NCBI GenBank assembly: GCA_015233155.1
Contig: JADFYG010000004.1
Coordinates: 62,001-126,000, forward strand
From: Candidatus Rifleibacteriota bacterium
GTDB lineage: Bacteria > Muiribacteriota > Ozemobacteria > Ozemobacterales > Ozemobacteraceae
Direction of reading: 5' to 3'
DNA: 64,000 nt
The translations under genes and the position numbers were made by a program. The notes under the pieces are model-generated. The model made no database searches and was not told the DNA's origin. It worked only from the letters and a program-made list of their open reading frames with translations. Positions 53,088-63,574 of the stretch are shown here, one piece after another. Within the stretch, counting starts at the first letter, position 1. Each line of letters starts with the position of its first letter.

Positions 53088-55493
53088 TTACTTTTCTTTG
53101 AGGTCGTAGACGCCGTCCCAGGACGCGCTCGGTGGGTCGAGAAGGCAGGCTTTGCATCGATTGAGATACAGGCTTGATGGCAAATCCTGGGGGTTTTCCT
53201 GGAGTGCGCGTTCAAAAAAGAGGCGTGCCTGGCCGAAATTGCGCTGGAAGAAAAATTCGTGCCCCTTGATGAAAGCATCGATTGATCTCATCACATTGTC
53301 TTCGAGTTGGCAGTTAGCCTCACCGAGCAGTTCGTAGATACGTACTGGCTTGTTTTTGCCCTTGACTCTTATGAAATCGAGTTCGCGGGCAAAGACTCGG
53401 CCTTTTATCTGTTCATAGGTGAATTCTGATAACAGTGTCATCGCCCGGTACAATTTGGTAGCGGATTCGAGACGCGAGGAAAGATTCACTCCATCGCCAA
53501 TGGCCGTGTATTCCATGCGTTTGTTGGAGCCGATGTTTCCGCATAGAACCTCTCCGGTCGATATGCCGATGCCGATCTGGATTGGTATTTTGCCGCGTGC
53601 GATGCGATCTTTGTTGAACCGGGCGAGCTGGAACTTCATTTCAAGAGCGGCTTGTACAGAACGCATGGCGTGGTCCGGGAGTGGAACCGGAGCGCCGAAG
53701 ACGGCCATCATCGCGTCACCTATGAATTTGTCGAGCACTCCATCGAATTTGAAGATCGCGTCAACCATGTGCGTAAAATATTCGTTTAGCATCTCGACAA
53801 TTTCGCTTGGACCAAGCTTCTCTGTAAGAGAGGTATAGCCGCGAATATCGGAAAACAAAATCGTCACCTCACGGCGGGCTCCGCCAAGTTCGATTGCTCC
53901 GGAGCCCGAGGTCAGTTTATCCACGAGGTCCTTCGACATGTATCTGGTGAGATTTGATTTAACCCGTTTTTCTTTCGTGATGTCCTCTAAAACGATAACA
54001 ACACCAAGAGAAGTTCCACGATCGTCGGCAAGAGGGACCGTGATGAAATTTATCGAATGTTTTTCTTCACCGGTTGATTTAAAGTCGATGTCATAGAGAG
54101 CGTTCTGTGTGTTTTTTTCAAAAACATGTTCGACTTCCTGTACAAGTTGCTTGTTGCTCTCTCCGAAAATGTCAGCCAGAATACGCCCCAATGCATCTCC
54201 TTCGCTTTCCAGGCCTAGAATGCGCAAAGCAACGGGGTTCACGCGAACTATGCGCCGCTTGTGATCGAGGGTGATGACTCCATTCGAAAGCGAGGACAGG
54301 ATCGCCTCCAGATACTTCTTCATGGTCATCGTTTTCTCGTATAGTTGAGCGTTTTCGAGTGATACTGCGGCCTGGGCTGAAAATGCGCCAAGCATTTCCT
54401 CGTCGGTGCGATCGAATGTTCCGTGGATTTTATTGATGATCTGGGTAACGCCGATAACCTGGTTGTCCATGCCCTTGATAGGCATGCACAGAATGGAACG
54501 GGTGCGGTACCCGGTTTTCTTGTCGATGTCGCGATTGAACCCGGGGAATTCGTATGCGTCGGGAATATTGAGTATGTGACCTGTGACAGCGACCTGACCC
54601 GCGATACCGAGATGTTTCGGAAAGCGAATTTCCTTAACATCATTGCCGGATGCGACGGATGACCACAATTCGTCGGTCTCTCGGTCGATCAGGAACAAGG
54701 TGGATCTATCTGCGTTGAGTAGCTCGGCAGCTTTGCTCATGATTATCTTGATGAGGTCTTTCAGGTCCAGGGAGGAGCTGAGAGCATTGGCGACATTGAG
54801 CAATGCCTCGATCTTGCGTTGTGAGTTAGTCACACGCTCATACAAAATGGCGTTTTCCAGTGTGAGAGAGAGCATTCGGGCTAGGGAGTTAAGTACCTCA
54901 CCATCGCGTTTATGGAAGAAACCATCATGTTTGTTAATAACCTGAACTACCCCGATGATCACATTTTCGCGATTGACTATCGGCATGCAGAGCATAGTGC
55001 GAGTGCGGTAACGGGTTTTTTTGTCTATTTCCTGATTGAACAGAGGATGCTGATATGCATCTTCGATGTTGAGCGTTTCACCTGTGCGTGCTACGTAACC
55101 GGCCAGACCAACGGTTATGGGAAACCGAATTTCGGAAAAATCAACTCCCTGGGCAACTTTTGAGTAGAGTTCACCGGTTTGGTGATCTATCAGAAAAAGC
55201 GAACTGCGATCGGCCTTAAGAATGTCGGTGATGTGAGTGATGATAGCTTTAATCAACGGCCCGAGTTCAAGACGGCGGCCAAGGTCATTGTTGACCTCGA
55301 GAAGCGTGTTTCGCTCTTTAAGTATTTCAAAAATGCGACAAAGAAACAGATGCTTTTCTTCGACAGAAAGGTGCGCGACTCCCGCGATCATTTCATCGGG
55401 GTCGAATCGGCTTGTCTCTATGGACGCAAGTGCCTGAGTCAGTTCCTGGGATATTTTAGTTTCCATCATCCACTCTTGATTTTGTTCCAGCAT
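53088..55493 (-). CDS. Class III adenylate cyclase with two GAF domains and a PAS domain
   Basis: This 801-residue soluble signalling enzyme has GAF1 (about 75-218), GAF2 (about 235-388), a PAS domain (about 392-505) and a class III nucleotide cyclase catalytic domain (about 540-700). A C-terminal helical tail with TPR-like character follows. Metal-binding Asp residues are D549 (FSDIRGYTSL) and D593 (DKFIGDAMM). The Lys of DKFIGD and the Asp of YTAIGDGVNLSSRL match the adenine-specifying pair, so cAMP is the likely product. The ligand of the tandem GAFs is unknown. The start could be the ATG at 55466, which has an AAGAG closer by. The helicase gene is coupled to its end. Confidence 0.92.
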   Translation of the reverse strand: MLEQNQEWMMETKISQELTQALASIETSRFDPDEMIAGVAHLSVEEKHLFLCRIFEILKERNTLLEVNNDLGRRLELGPLIKAIITHITDILKADRSSLFLIDHQTGELYSKVAQGVDFSEIRFPITVGLAGYVARTGETLNIEDAYQHPLFNQEIDKKTRYRTRTMLCMPIVNRENVIIGVVQVINKHDGFFHKRDGEVLNSLARMLSLTLENAILYERVTNSQRKIEALLNVANALSSSLDLKDLIKIIMSKAAELLNADRSTLFLIDRETDELWSSVASGNDVKEIRFPKHLGIAGQVAVTGHILNIPDAYEFPGFNRDIDKKTGYRTRSILCMPIKGMDNQVIGVTQIINKIHGTFDRTDEEMLGAFSAQAAVSLENAQLYEKTMTMKKYLEAILSSLSNGVITLDHKRRIVRVNPVALRILGLESEGDALGRILADIFGESNKQLVQEVEHVFEKNTQNALYDIDFKSTGEEKHSINFITVPLADDRGTSLGVVIVLEDITKEKRVKSNLTRYMSKDLVDKLTSGSGAIELGGARREVTILFSDIRGYTSLTEKLGPSEIVEMLNEYFTHMVDAIFKFDGVLDKFIGDAMMAVFGAPVPLPDHAMRSVQAALEMKFQLARFNKDRIARGKIPIQIGIGISTGEVLCGNIGSNKRMEYTAIGDGVNLSSRLESATKLYRAMTLLSEFTYEQIKGRVFARELDFIRVKGKNKPVRIYELLGEANCQLEDNVMRSIDAFIKGHEFFFQRNFGQARLFFERALQENPQDLPSSLYLNRCKACLLDPPSASWDGVYDLKEK

Positions 55494-55693
55494 TTCTCAC
55501 AACAGTGAACGAGACAAGAAATGGGAACTTTGTATGCCTGTATTCTACCCTTAATGTCATGTTCAACGCAAACCATACAAGAACTGCTTGGGCGAATGTA
55601 TTATAAACTTTGGAATAGCTATAACTCAGCGTGTCAGCGTTCGTGCCTGACCAGAGGACCTATATTGCGTTTGCCTTGCAAGGAGTATGAGAT

Positions 55694-58600
55694 CTACGTC
55701 TTTTTGATGTCGCTATCAGAGGAATCAGGATGTTGGCCGTGAGTGTGGGTTAATAGGGCTAGTGTGACATCGTCTTGCCAGGGGGCATCTTGTGTAAATC
55801 GACGCAGATTCTCCGTGATGCGTGACATCATTTCTTCCGGAGAAGCATGGAAGCTTTTGGCAAGTATTTCCGGAAGATGGTCATAACCGAGTTGTTCTCC
55901 GAGATTGTTGACGGCTTCAGGAATTCCGTCGGTCAGGAATACAAGATGCGAACATGCTGGCAACCTGGTCGACATTGTTGCAAACGATCTGTTGACGCGG
56001 AATCCGAGCGGGAAAGAAGTGATTTGATCCAATGAACTGATGTGACCATCGGGAGTGACCATGATGGGATAACAGTGACCTGCGTTCGCAATAATTATTT
56101 CGCCATCTGAACGGGCTATTCCGGCGAGACAGGTCATCATTTTGGAGCGTTTTAAAATCTTCGCAAGTATATCATTCATACGTGATAGAAGCTCGTCAGG
56201 TTGCGTGACGCCTTCTCGTATAAAAAAACCAAACGCAGCTTTTGCCATAGCTGTCACAAGCGCGGCCGAGACACCGTGGCCAGATACATCTCCGATCAGA
56301 AATACAAGGTCTCCGTTTTTGTTCAGCCTTGCGTCGTAATAATCACCACCTACCTGGCTGGTCATGAGGCTTCGTCCGGAGAAAACAAAACCGGCACCAT
56401 CGATGGGTTTTGTTGGAAGAAGTTTCTGCTGTATAATATGTGCGACTTCGAGTTCCTCCAAGCCCATAATGGCCTCATTAAAAGCGATTGCGATGGATTC
56501 CCACTCATCGTGTGTTTCGATTGTGATGGCATAATCGAATCGTTTGGCCTCCATGGCTTCTATTCCGGACAGCAGGGCATAAACGGGGCGGAGCATGCCT
56601 GCCCGAAGTCGCCAGAAGAGTGCCAGAAGAATCATCCCCATTGCGATTGTGAGACCGAGCAGTCGAATACGCAAAAGGGCGATGCGTTCCGTTACCACTT
56701 CTATGGGAAGGGTTCCAACCAGGATGAATGAGCTCACCTGATTGCAGAGCATGGCTGCAAGAAGCACTGGACCGGACGCGGTTTGGCGAATTTCGCTCAG
56801 AATGGTTTGTGGTGGTATCAGGCGACGCTCAAGATCGCCGAACTCTTTATGCAGCCATGGATCCGGATAGTCATGGGCGGGGCGTCGCGAGAGCGTAAGA
56901 GCACAGAGGCGGGGCTTGTTAGAAGATGACTCTTCTTCTTTTTGATTAATCAGCGATTCTTCAAAAAACATGCGACCGAGCGTGGACATTTGGTGAAGTA
57001 TGAGAACACAAAACTGCGCGGAGCCGGAGATAGTCCCAGGACGGGGTTTTTCAGTAAAATTTTTCGAGGCGTGTGCCGGGCTTACTGTATTATCGAGTGG
57101 GGCGATTCTCTCACATTTTGCAGGTTTTTGAGTCGTATAGCGGATAATATCGAGATAGATGCTGCCTACATCACTCAAACCGATAAATGTGAACTCGCCT
57201 GTGCGTGCAAGCAGCTTTTGAACCGGGTTTTCACCCTGACTCTCAAGCATGCTGTCAAAAACCAGTGATGACGCTTTTTCCCGGTCGTCCGGCATTGTTA
57301 TACTCTGCCAGGTATTGAACTGACGAGCAATTTCCTTGCCCAACTGACTGAACAGTCTGGCCATGTGCTTCACGGTGTAGGAATTATTGGTAAGTATCTG
57401 CATGCTTGCAATACCTTCGGGAGGTGCATTCAGATAAAGATGAATTCTGCTCGAATCCAAATATCCGTTGCGGTCGTGCAAGGCTTCTATCCAGGAGTGG
57501 CGTTCAGCTAATGGGAGTATGGCAAGTCGGCGCATTTCGATAGGTATCTCTGACGTTTCCCTGAAAAGATATCCCGCTGAACTGATTATGTAACATGTGT
57601 CCAGAAGGCCATCAAGCTCTCTAACGCGGGTTTCGTCGATCAATGCCGCCAGATGTGTTCCCAAACGCATTTGCAGTATCGCTTCAGAGGGGGAAGCTGT
57701 CTCTTCGATCGGAGAGGTATTTTGCGAATCGCTCCATGCAAGTTCGAACTGGCGGGTCCAGTTTCCGTATTCAGCTCGAAGGCGACGCAAGAGTGTGGGA
57801 AAGCGCAGATCGATGTTTATCAGACGTTTTTCGAGATCGGATAAGACCTCGAAGGTTATTGAGTCAGCACGGGATCGCTCAAGGTGTATCCAGAGGCCGA
57901 TGGACAAAATAAATGGCAATCCGGCTGAAATAACAAACAGCAAAGTGATCATCGCCCTCATGGAAAGGCGATGTGTGCTAATCGACTCTGAGGAGAATCG
58001 AAAAAAATACACAGGAACCCAGTACAGTAAAACAAGCCATGTCCACCCTGGAAACACCGGCTTGACAGGGAAAACTCGACCGAACAATAGCATGTGGTCA
58101 AGACTGGCTGCAGCAATTGCTGTACCACCAGGAATGGGAATTATGTCGTCGGGAGCGCGAAAAAAAGTCTCTGCCGCCGAAGCAAGCGCTTCGCGAGGCA
58201 AGCCAGGGAGCTCGATGCTGTTTTCCAGGCGAATCCTATCGAGCGCCCCGAGTTCGATCCCGTTTTTGTTAAGCATCGAAAGCCGTATGCGAAGTATCAT
58301 ATCCAAAGGCATGTTCGTCATGCGAAAAAAAAGGAGACCACCTGCTATTCGCTTCGAAGAAGCGGCTGTTTCTACGTGTTCCCACCATGCCCATCGTTGT
58401 TCAAGCGGTTGCTGGATAGGAATCAGGCGATCCGGACGATTTATCAGATTTACCCAATCGCCCCCTCTGAAAAATGCTGTCAGGTTTGAAGGTTCCAATG
58501 GCTTGTCTATGTTGTTCGGGAAAAAGGGACGACGAAGAAAACGGAATGCCTCCGTGGAATCAGAGCCGATAACGTTTTTATCCTCCGTGGACCATATCAG

Positions 58601-58912
58601 ACGGTCTTCTCCGTCGAAAAGGAATAGACGGATCAATCCCGCGGGATAAGGAGAAAACTTTGTCGCAAGAAGATTGTTAATCTCCGTTGAATCGGTTGCG
58701 GAGTGACCCAGCGTATTCGAAAATACGTCGCGGGCAATTTCCTCGAAAGCATTCGAAGGCTCGACGAGTCGGGCTGTCTCGGAAAGTATTGCGCGCATCC
58801 GCTCATAGCGTAAATTTGTTTCACGATCAGCGGAAATGCGTGCAATTGTCCATCCGGCAACAATATGCATGAAAATCAGAATAGCGCCGATCAGCGCAGT
58901 GCGGCGGCTCAT
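55694..58912 (-). CDS. Large double-sensor SpoIIE-type PP2C phosphatase
   Basis: This 1,072-residue protein has four membrane helices at about 6-23, 288-305, 320-342 and 751-770. They enclose two extracytoplasmic sensor regions (about 25-285 and 345-750). HAMP follows at about 771-830, and a SpoIIE/RsbU PP2C phosphatase at about 845-1060 (SQVGGDYYDARL, IGDVSGHGVSAALV, LVFLTDGIPEAV). The metal-binding Asp residues are present. Such enzymes dephosphorylate STAS antagonists to free a sigma factor or other regulator. The start overlaps the upstream phosphatase gene by 4 bp (ATGA), so the two are made together. Confidence 0.93.
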   Translation of the reverse strand: MSRRTALIGAILIFMHIVAGWTIARISADRETNLRYERMRAILSETARLVEPSNAFEEIARDVFSNTLGHSATDSTEINNLLATKFSPYPAGLIRLFLFDGEDRLIWSTEDKNVIGSDSTEAFRFLRRPFFPNNIDKPLEPSNLTAFFRGGDWVNLINRPDRLIPIQQPLEQRWAWWEHVETAASSKRIAGGLLFFRMTNMPLDMILRIRLSMLNKNGIELGALDRIRLENSIELPGLPREALASAAETFFRAPDDIIPIPGGTAIAAASLDHMLLFGRVFPVKPVFPGWTWLVLLYWVPVYFFRFSSESISTHRLSMRAMITLLFVISAGLPFILSIGLWIHLERSRADSITFEVLSDLEKRLINIDLRFPTLLRRLRAEYGNWTRQFELAWSDSQNTSPIEETASPSEAILQMRLGTHLAALIDETRVRELDGLLDTCYIISSAGYLFRETSEIPIEMRRLAILPLAERHSWIEALHDRNGYLDSSRIHLYLNAPPEGIASMQILTNNSYTVKHMARLFSQLGKEIARQFNTWQSITMPDDREKASSLVFDSMLESQGENPVQKLLARTGEFTFIGLSDVGSIYLDIIRYTTQKPAKCERIAPLDNTVSPAHASKNFTEKPRPGTISGSAQFCVLILHQMSTLGRMFFEESLINQKEEESSSNKPRLCALTLSRRPAHDYPDPWLHKEFGDLERRLIPPQTILSEIRQTASGPVLLAAMLCNQVSSFILVGTLPIEVVTERIALLRIRLLGLTIAMGMILLALFWRLRAGMLRPVYALLSGIEAMEAKRFDYAITIETHDEWESIAIAFNEAIMGLEELEVAHIIQQKLLPTKPIDGAGFVFSGRSLMTSQVGGDYYDARLNKNGDLVFLIGDVSGHGVSAALVTAMAKAAFGFFIREGVTQPDELLSRMNDILAKILKRSKMMTCLAGIARSDGEIIIANAGHCYPIMVTPDGHISSLDQITSFPLGFRVNRSFATMSTRLPACSHLVFLTDGIPEAVNNLGEQLGYDHLPEILAKSFHASPEEMMSRITENLRRFTQDAPWQDDVTLALLTHTHGQHPDSSDSDIKKT

Positions 58913-61776
58913 ATACTTGTCTCAACCGGAGCCACGGTTAATACGACAAGTGTCTGGTCGTCATCGGGAAAATCGTGCTGTGACCAATTGGCGATGCGTG
59001 TGAACACGTCATTGATGAGCATATCGGTAGGCGCTGAACGCAATGGCAGGATTGTCTCGAGAAATCTATCGAAACCGAACTGTTCCTGAGCTGCATTGAC
59101 GGCTTCGATGAAACCGTCGGAATACAAAACCAAACGGCCGCCTGACGCCAGATCAATCACGTCATCCTGGTATGCTGGTATTTTCCTTGAACCCAGGGGA
59201 TATCCGGCGGCTCCGGCATGCTCCACACCACCCTTGACAGGCAAGACTATTCCGAACAGATGACCGGCATCAGCGAAACGAACCTGCCTGGTTCCCGGGT
59301 CGAAGATTCCGAGCCAGAAGGTCATGGGACGAGAGCGCCCAGCCTGTTCCAATAAGCCCGAGTTCATGCCGCACAGAATTGCCCCAGGACTCTGGGACCG
59401 CTCGGCATTCAATGCCAGTTCAACCTTTGCGGCTGCGGCAACGAGTGCGGCCGGTACTCCATGACCAGCTACATCTCCTATGGCGATAACAATGCGGCCA
59501 TCTGGAAGAGTGAACCACTCGTGATGATCACCTCCGAGGCCCGCTGCGGTGCAGCATCGTCCTTCGACAGACCAGCCGGGACCCGACAACTTCTTCCCAG
59601 GCCATAGATTTTCCTGAACGGTTCGGGCGATTTTAAGATCATAGAGGTTTTCCATGATGCTATTGAATCGTTCGCCGACGCGGGAAAGCTCGACGACTGC
59701 GCAAGGAGGAACACGTTCGTTAAAATGGCGTTCTGTGAGCGCGGTCAGATTGCGTGTGAGATCATGCAGTGGTGCGAGAAGCATCGAAGATGCGAGGAAA
59801 GCGCCGGCAAGTCCGAGAATCAGGATAGACGCGGAGAGCCCTGCTGCCTGAAGATTGAGTCTGAGGGTCATATCCCGGATGATGGAAAAAGGTCTGGCCA
59901 GAATCAGAACATATCCATCGAGCACGTGGCCACGCAAAGCTGTGACAAGATATTCACAATTGTGTATAAATCCGACGGTGTGGGCCGGCAGTTGAGTCGC
60001 TAGTACCTGGTCGCGAACTTGTTTTAATACAGGATTCCGGCCGGTGTTCGACCTGGGAAATGTTTGCCATCTGGTATCAGGGGAGACGGGCAATGCCGCC
60101 CAATGCAGGCCATTTGCGGCAACCGCGTTCATATTTCGACGGATTCTTGCAAGCGCCTGCATTTCCAGGACTAACGCATCCTGGAGACCAAGCAGGAGCG
60201 CATGGGGTTTGCCATCGGGGCCATTAATAGGTTGGACGACGAAAAAAACATCCTGCCCGAGAAATTTCTGACGGAAAAATGATCCAAGCGAGCGATAAGC
60301 CCAGTACAGATTTACCACAAGGACATCCGTTATCATTGAGCTGTCTCCCTGCGACTCACCTCGCACACCTTCCTGTTGATGCTGGAAATAACGCAACATC
60401 TGAAAGGCGAGTTTGGATTGGGAGTTCCCGGCGGCCCCCGGATTTGACTCATAGATTATGTTTTGATTCAAGTCGACGAGAATGATACTGATAAAAGCAG
60501 ACGAATTCAGCTTTACAAAAGACGAGAGAGCGGGAATCTGTCGTCGCAGTTCAGATAATGATTGCCCCATAGTTTTTCTCGTGAATTCATCATACGTTCG
60601 GAAGAACCGGTAATTCTCAGAGGCGGATGCACGATCCAGCTTTTCGAGCAGATTAACGTGGTCAGTTTCGAACTGACGTACCAGTTCCCGCTCACGATTG
60701 TTGCGATCGGCAAATATGCTTCCTAAGAGTCCTCCGAGAATGATTACTCCGGAAGCAAGGAGTAACAACACCAGTTTTCCACGAAATCCAAGGAAGGGGG
60801 GGAAAATGCCACCCGCGTATATAAACATTGTCACTGCTGCTGTAATTCCGATAAAAATAATCAGAATGCGGAAATTTGAATAGAAGGTTTCATGGAATGG
60901 CAGGTTGCGTGAGAGGCAAAATAATAGTTCCCCTTGAGCGGAACACTGTGTAACCAGCTCGCGGTCACGAAATGAACAGGTTTCTATGCCGGCGGAAGTT
61001 GTGCAAAGAACCTCTAAAAGACCGTGAGGAGTATCTGGTAGCGGCGGTCTGATGGTTTCTGACGCTGCAGGATGCCGCCAGCCCAGATAATACATGGTGC
61101 CTACTAGACGCCGGGCTGTAAGCACGGCACGGTCAACAAGGCTGTCCTGCTCTATTTTTCCCTTGTGCAGAAATGCCACGACCCATGCTATCGGGGTGCC
61201 ATTACGACCATTTACTGGCCACCAGCCGCAAAATGACCGATTGAAGCCGTTCTGCAAGTTGATGAAAATTCCGGGTGACGGAGCGAGGAGATTAACGGCA
61301 TTTTTGTTCCCCGCGAATGCGGCGATCAAGTTTGCATTTGGATGTGGGGTGAGCTTTAATAACCCTTTTAAAAAAGCCTGAGATGCGGCTTTGGGTGGCA
61401 TCGGGAAGCCTGGCAGCGGAATTATGCTTCCGGACGCATCAAAAACGAACAGGTCCATGGCGCCGTTTTCACTGCGAGCAATACGAGCGGCACGCACGGC
61501 AAGAACGCGAGGTGGAATCGGATTTGAGGTTAACCGCTCCATGCGCTCTGCAAAGTGCTTTTCAGGGTTACCCATGATGGCGATACGGTTCAGAACGGCA
61601 CGCATCTCTGAGCACCTGTTGTTTTTGGCCGCGTCGATTGCTTCCTTTTCGAAGTCGTGAACTAATACGAGGCACATTAGTACTGGAAGTCCTACGAAAA
61701 GTGCGGTGCGAATCAGCAATTCCAGGCTTGTGGCAAGCTTCGTGAAAATTTTATTGGAGTTGACGCTGATCGACAT
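58909..61776 (-). CDS. Large double-sensor SpoIIE-type PP2C phosphatase
   Basis: This 955-residue protein is paralogous in layout to the following gene. Its membrane helices lie at about 20-40, 303-322, 334-355 and 642-662. Two extracytoplasmic sensor regions precede HAMP (about 663-720) and the PP2C domain (GLGGDHHEWFTL, IGDVAGHGVPAALV, LVLYSDGFIEAV). The first sensor has several Cys residues. ATG 61776 (MSISVNSNKIF) has AGAGG 6 bp upstream and begins just before the first helix, so I prefer it to the ATG at 61848. The target STAS protein is not adjacent; the STAS genes at 32.8 and 40.6 kb are candidates. Confidence 0.93.
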   Translation of the reverse strand: MSISVNSNKIFTKLATSLELLIRTALFVGLPVLMCLVLVHDFEKEAIDAAKNNRCSEMRAVLNRIAIMGNPEKHFAERMERLTSNPIPPRVLAVRAARIARSENGAMDLFVFDASGSIIPLPGFPMPPKAASQAFLKGLLKLTPHPNANLIAAFAGNKNAVNLLAPSPGIFINLQNGFNRSFCGWWPVNGRNGTPIAWVVAFLHKGKIEQDSLVDRAVLTARRLVGTMYYLGWRHPAASETIRPPLPDTPHGLLEVLCTTSAGIETCSFRDRELVTQCSAQGELLFCLSRNLPFHETFYSNFRILIIFIGITAAVTMFIYAGGIFPPFLGFRGKLVLLLLASGVIILGGLLGSIFADRNNRERELVRQFETDHVNLLEKLDRASASENYRFFRTYDEFTRKTMGQSLSELRRQIPALSSFVKLNSSAFISIILVDLNQNIIYESNPGAAGNSQSKLAFQMLRYFQHQQEGVRGESQGDSSMITDVLVVNLYWAYRSLGSFFRQKFLGQDVFFVVQPINGPDGKPHALLLGLQDALVLEMQALARIRRNMNAVAANGLHWAALPVSPDTRWQTFPRSNTGRNPVLKQVRDQVLATQLPAHTVGFIHNCEYLVTALRGHVLDGYVLILARPFSIIRDMTLRLNLQAAGLSASILILGLAGAFLASSMLLAPLHDLTRNLTALTERHFNERVPPCAVVELSRVGERFNSIMENLYDLKIARTVQENLWPGKKLSGPGWSVEGRCCTAAGLGGDHHEWFTLPDGRIVIAIGDVAGHGVPAALVAAAAKVELALNAERSQSPGAILCGMNSGLLEQAGRSRPMTFWLGIFDPGTRQVRFADAGHLFGIVLPVKGGVEHAGAAGYPLGSRKIPAYQDDVIDLASGGRLVLYSDGFIEAVNAAQEQFGFDRFLETILPLRSAPTDMLINDVFTRIANWSQHDFPDDDQTLVVLTVAPVETSI

Positions 61777-62011
61777 GCAGACCTCTGAAGAGATACGAAA
61801 GAATATGCATTTTTTCATGCATGTTTGGTGACAGTCTTCGGATGCCACTATAAAGCCAAATCAATGTGCAGGCAAACTCGCGTTTTTCTAAAATATCCGG
61901 TAGAATATCGCGTCGATCTTTTTCAATGATGGTATCGCAACCAGGTATCCGCGGGATGGCCTGTCTGCGAGGTGAGACGCAGATTCTGGACCAAATAACT
62001 GGAGAATAATA

Positions 62012-63568
62012 ATGGAAACGACTGAACAAACCCCGGACATTTCTCTCTGGGAGACCCTGCAGATCCTGTTCGGAGCCTCACGTGCATTCTGGCTGGTCAA
62101 CCTCGTCAATTTTTGCGATGGAATAGCATACTTTGGAATGTTGACACTTTTAACGCGTTTTTTGGGCACGAAGTTGGGCATGTCCGATCAACTCACCAGT
62201 GTCAGCGTTTCCGCTTATACGGGCATGGTTACCCTATTCATGTTCGGCGGGGGCTTCGTTTCCGATAAACTTGGCGTGCGTCGCGCTCTCACGTTTTCGC
62301 TGATGATAATGTTTCTTGGGCGTCTTGTTTTGACTTTATCACCGATGGTCCCCGGGGAAAGTTTCAGCCATGACATAGCCTGGTTTGGATTGTTCCTGAT
62401 GGCCTTCGGTTCCGGAGTGGTACAGCCCGCACTATATGCTGGTACCAAGGAATATACCGATCCACGTACAGCTACGATTGGTTACGGGATTCTCTATGCG
62501 ATCATGAATCTGGGTATCGTGGCCGAGAATTTTTTATCACCATTTGTACGTACTGGCGATGCTTTCATAACAGTAGGTTCGACCACAATCATGGGGCTAA
62601 ACAGGGGGATCGAGGGAGTCTTCTGGATGTGCGTTGGAATCACCGCGTTCATGTTGATTTCTAACATTCTGTTTTTCACAAAGTCTGTGGAGGATACTTG
62701 CCGGGTGGTTTCAGAGGAAACTTCCAAGGCCTCAGAGTCCCAGAAGTCCGAGAAGAATTCGCGATTGGAGCACCGGGCAGATGAGGCTTCCACAGCTGCC
62801 GCGAAAGTTGTCGAGCCTACTGCGCAGACCTGGAAGGAAAAAATTCTCGAACTGCCGTTTCTAGACGTTCGCTTTATGTTTTTCATCTTTATATTGTTAC
62901 CGGTGCGAACACTGTTTGCTCATCAGTTCCTTACTATGCCGGATTACGTGTTCCGTTGTTTTCCGGCTGAAGTCAGCGGCAAATTCGAGTGGATCAGTGG
63001 TATAAATCCCTTGATAATAGTTGTTTTTGTGCCGCTAATCGCTGCTTTAACACGCAATGTGGGTGTCGTCACCATGATGATCCTTGGAACCACGCTGTCG
63101 GCGGTAACGACATTCATTCTTGTTCCCGGACCAACCTTTTCCTCTCTTATCTGGTACACAATATTATTTTCATTTGGAGAAGCGCTCTGGTCGTCAAGGT
63201 TTCTTGAATATGTCGCCAATATAGCTCCGGCTGGAAAAGTCGGCGCCTATATGGGTCTGGCCGGGATTCCGTGGTTTTTGGCCAAATTTACGACAGGCCT
63301 GTATTCCGGTTCCATGTTGAATTGGTTTATTCCTGCTCCACTGGATTTGAACGGCATTTTTGAATTTCTTGGAGTTCCGAAATTTTTATCTGATTTTGTT
63401 GCTGGCGGTACTGTCGAATCGACAATAAATTCCGTGTTGCAAGTGCAAGGCATGACGCACCATAATTCCGGGACTCTATGGATGATTTACGGAGTAATAG
63501 CTTGTATTTCTCCGATCGGATTGATCATAGGAAAGCGTTGGATCGAAGCGCAATCAGTTTCTAAATAA
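62012..63568 (+). CDS. POT/MFS family transporter, probably peptide-type
   Basis: This 518-residue polytopic membrane protein has about 12-14 hydrophobic segments. The N-terminal half resembles proton-dependent oligopeptide (POT/PTR) transporters: NLVNFCDGIAYFGMLTLLTR, then VSDKLGVRRAL in the loop after the second helix, and LYAGTKEYTDPRTATIGYG. A polar ~80-residue loop (about 225-285, rich in Ser, Glu and Ala) separates the halves. The substrate is uncertain, since the family moves di- and tripeptides and other compounds. GGAG stands 7 bp before the ATG. The gene is convergent with the next, only 6 bp between stops. Confidence 0.83.
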   Translation: METTEQTPDISLWETLQILFGASRAFWLVNLVNFCDGIAYFGMLTLLTRFLGTKLGMSDQLTSVSVSAYTGMVTLFMFGGGFVSDKLGVRRALTFSLMIMFLGRLVLTLSPMVPGESFSHDIAWFGLFLMAFGSGVVQPALYAGTKEYTDPRTATIGYGILYAIMNLGIVAENFLSPFVRTGDAFITVGSTTIMGLNRGIEGVFWMCVGITAFMLISNILFFTKSVEDTCRVVSEETSKASESQKSEKNSRLEHRADEASTAAAKVVEPTAQTWKEKILELPFLDVRFMFFIFILLPVRTLFAHQFLTMPDYVFRCFPAEVSGKFEWISGINPLIIVVFVPLIAALTRNVGVVTMMILGTTLSAVTTFILVPGPTFSSLIWYTILFSFGEALWSSRFLEYVANIAPAGKVGAYMGLAGIPWFLAKFTTGLYSGSMLNWFIPAPLDLNGIFEFLGVPKFLSDFVAGGTVESTINSVLQVQGMTHHNSGTLWMIYGVIACISPIGLIIGKRWIEAQSVSK

Positions 63569-63574
63569 AGTGTG

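Noticed and set aside
53087..53278. N-terminal extension of the helicase frame to 53278
   Set aside because: It overlaps the coding end of the cyclase and has no family features; the TTG just after the cyclase stop fits better.
57597..58649. 350-codon plus-strand frame opposite the 1,072-aa phosphatase
   Set aside because: Arg/Ser-rich shadow with no domain; the minus-strand gene is certain.
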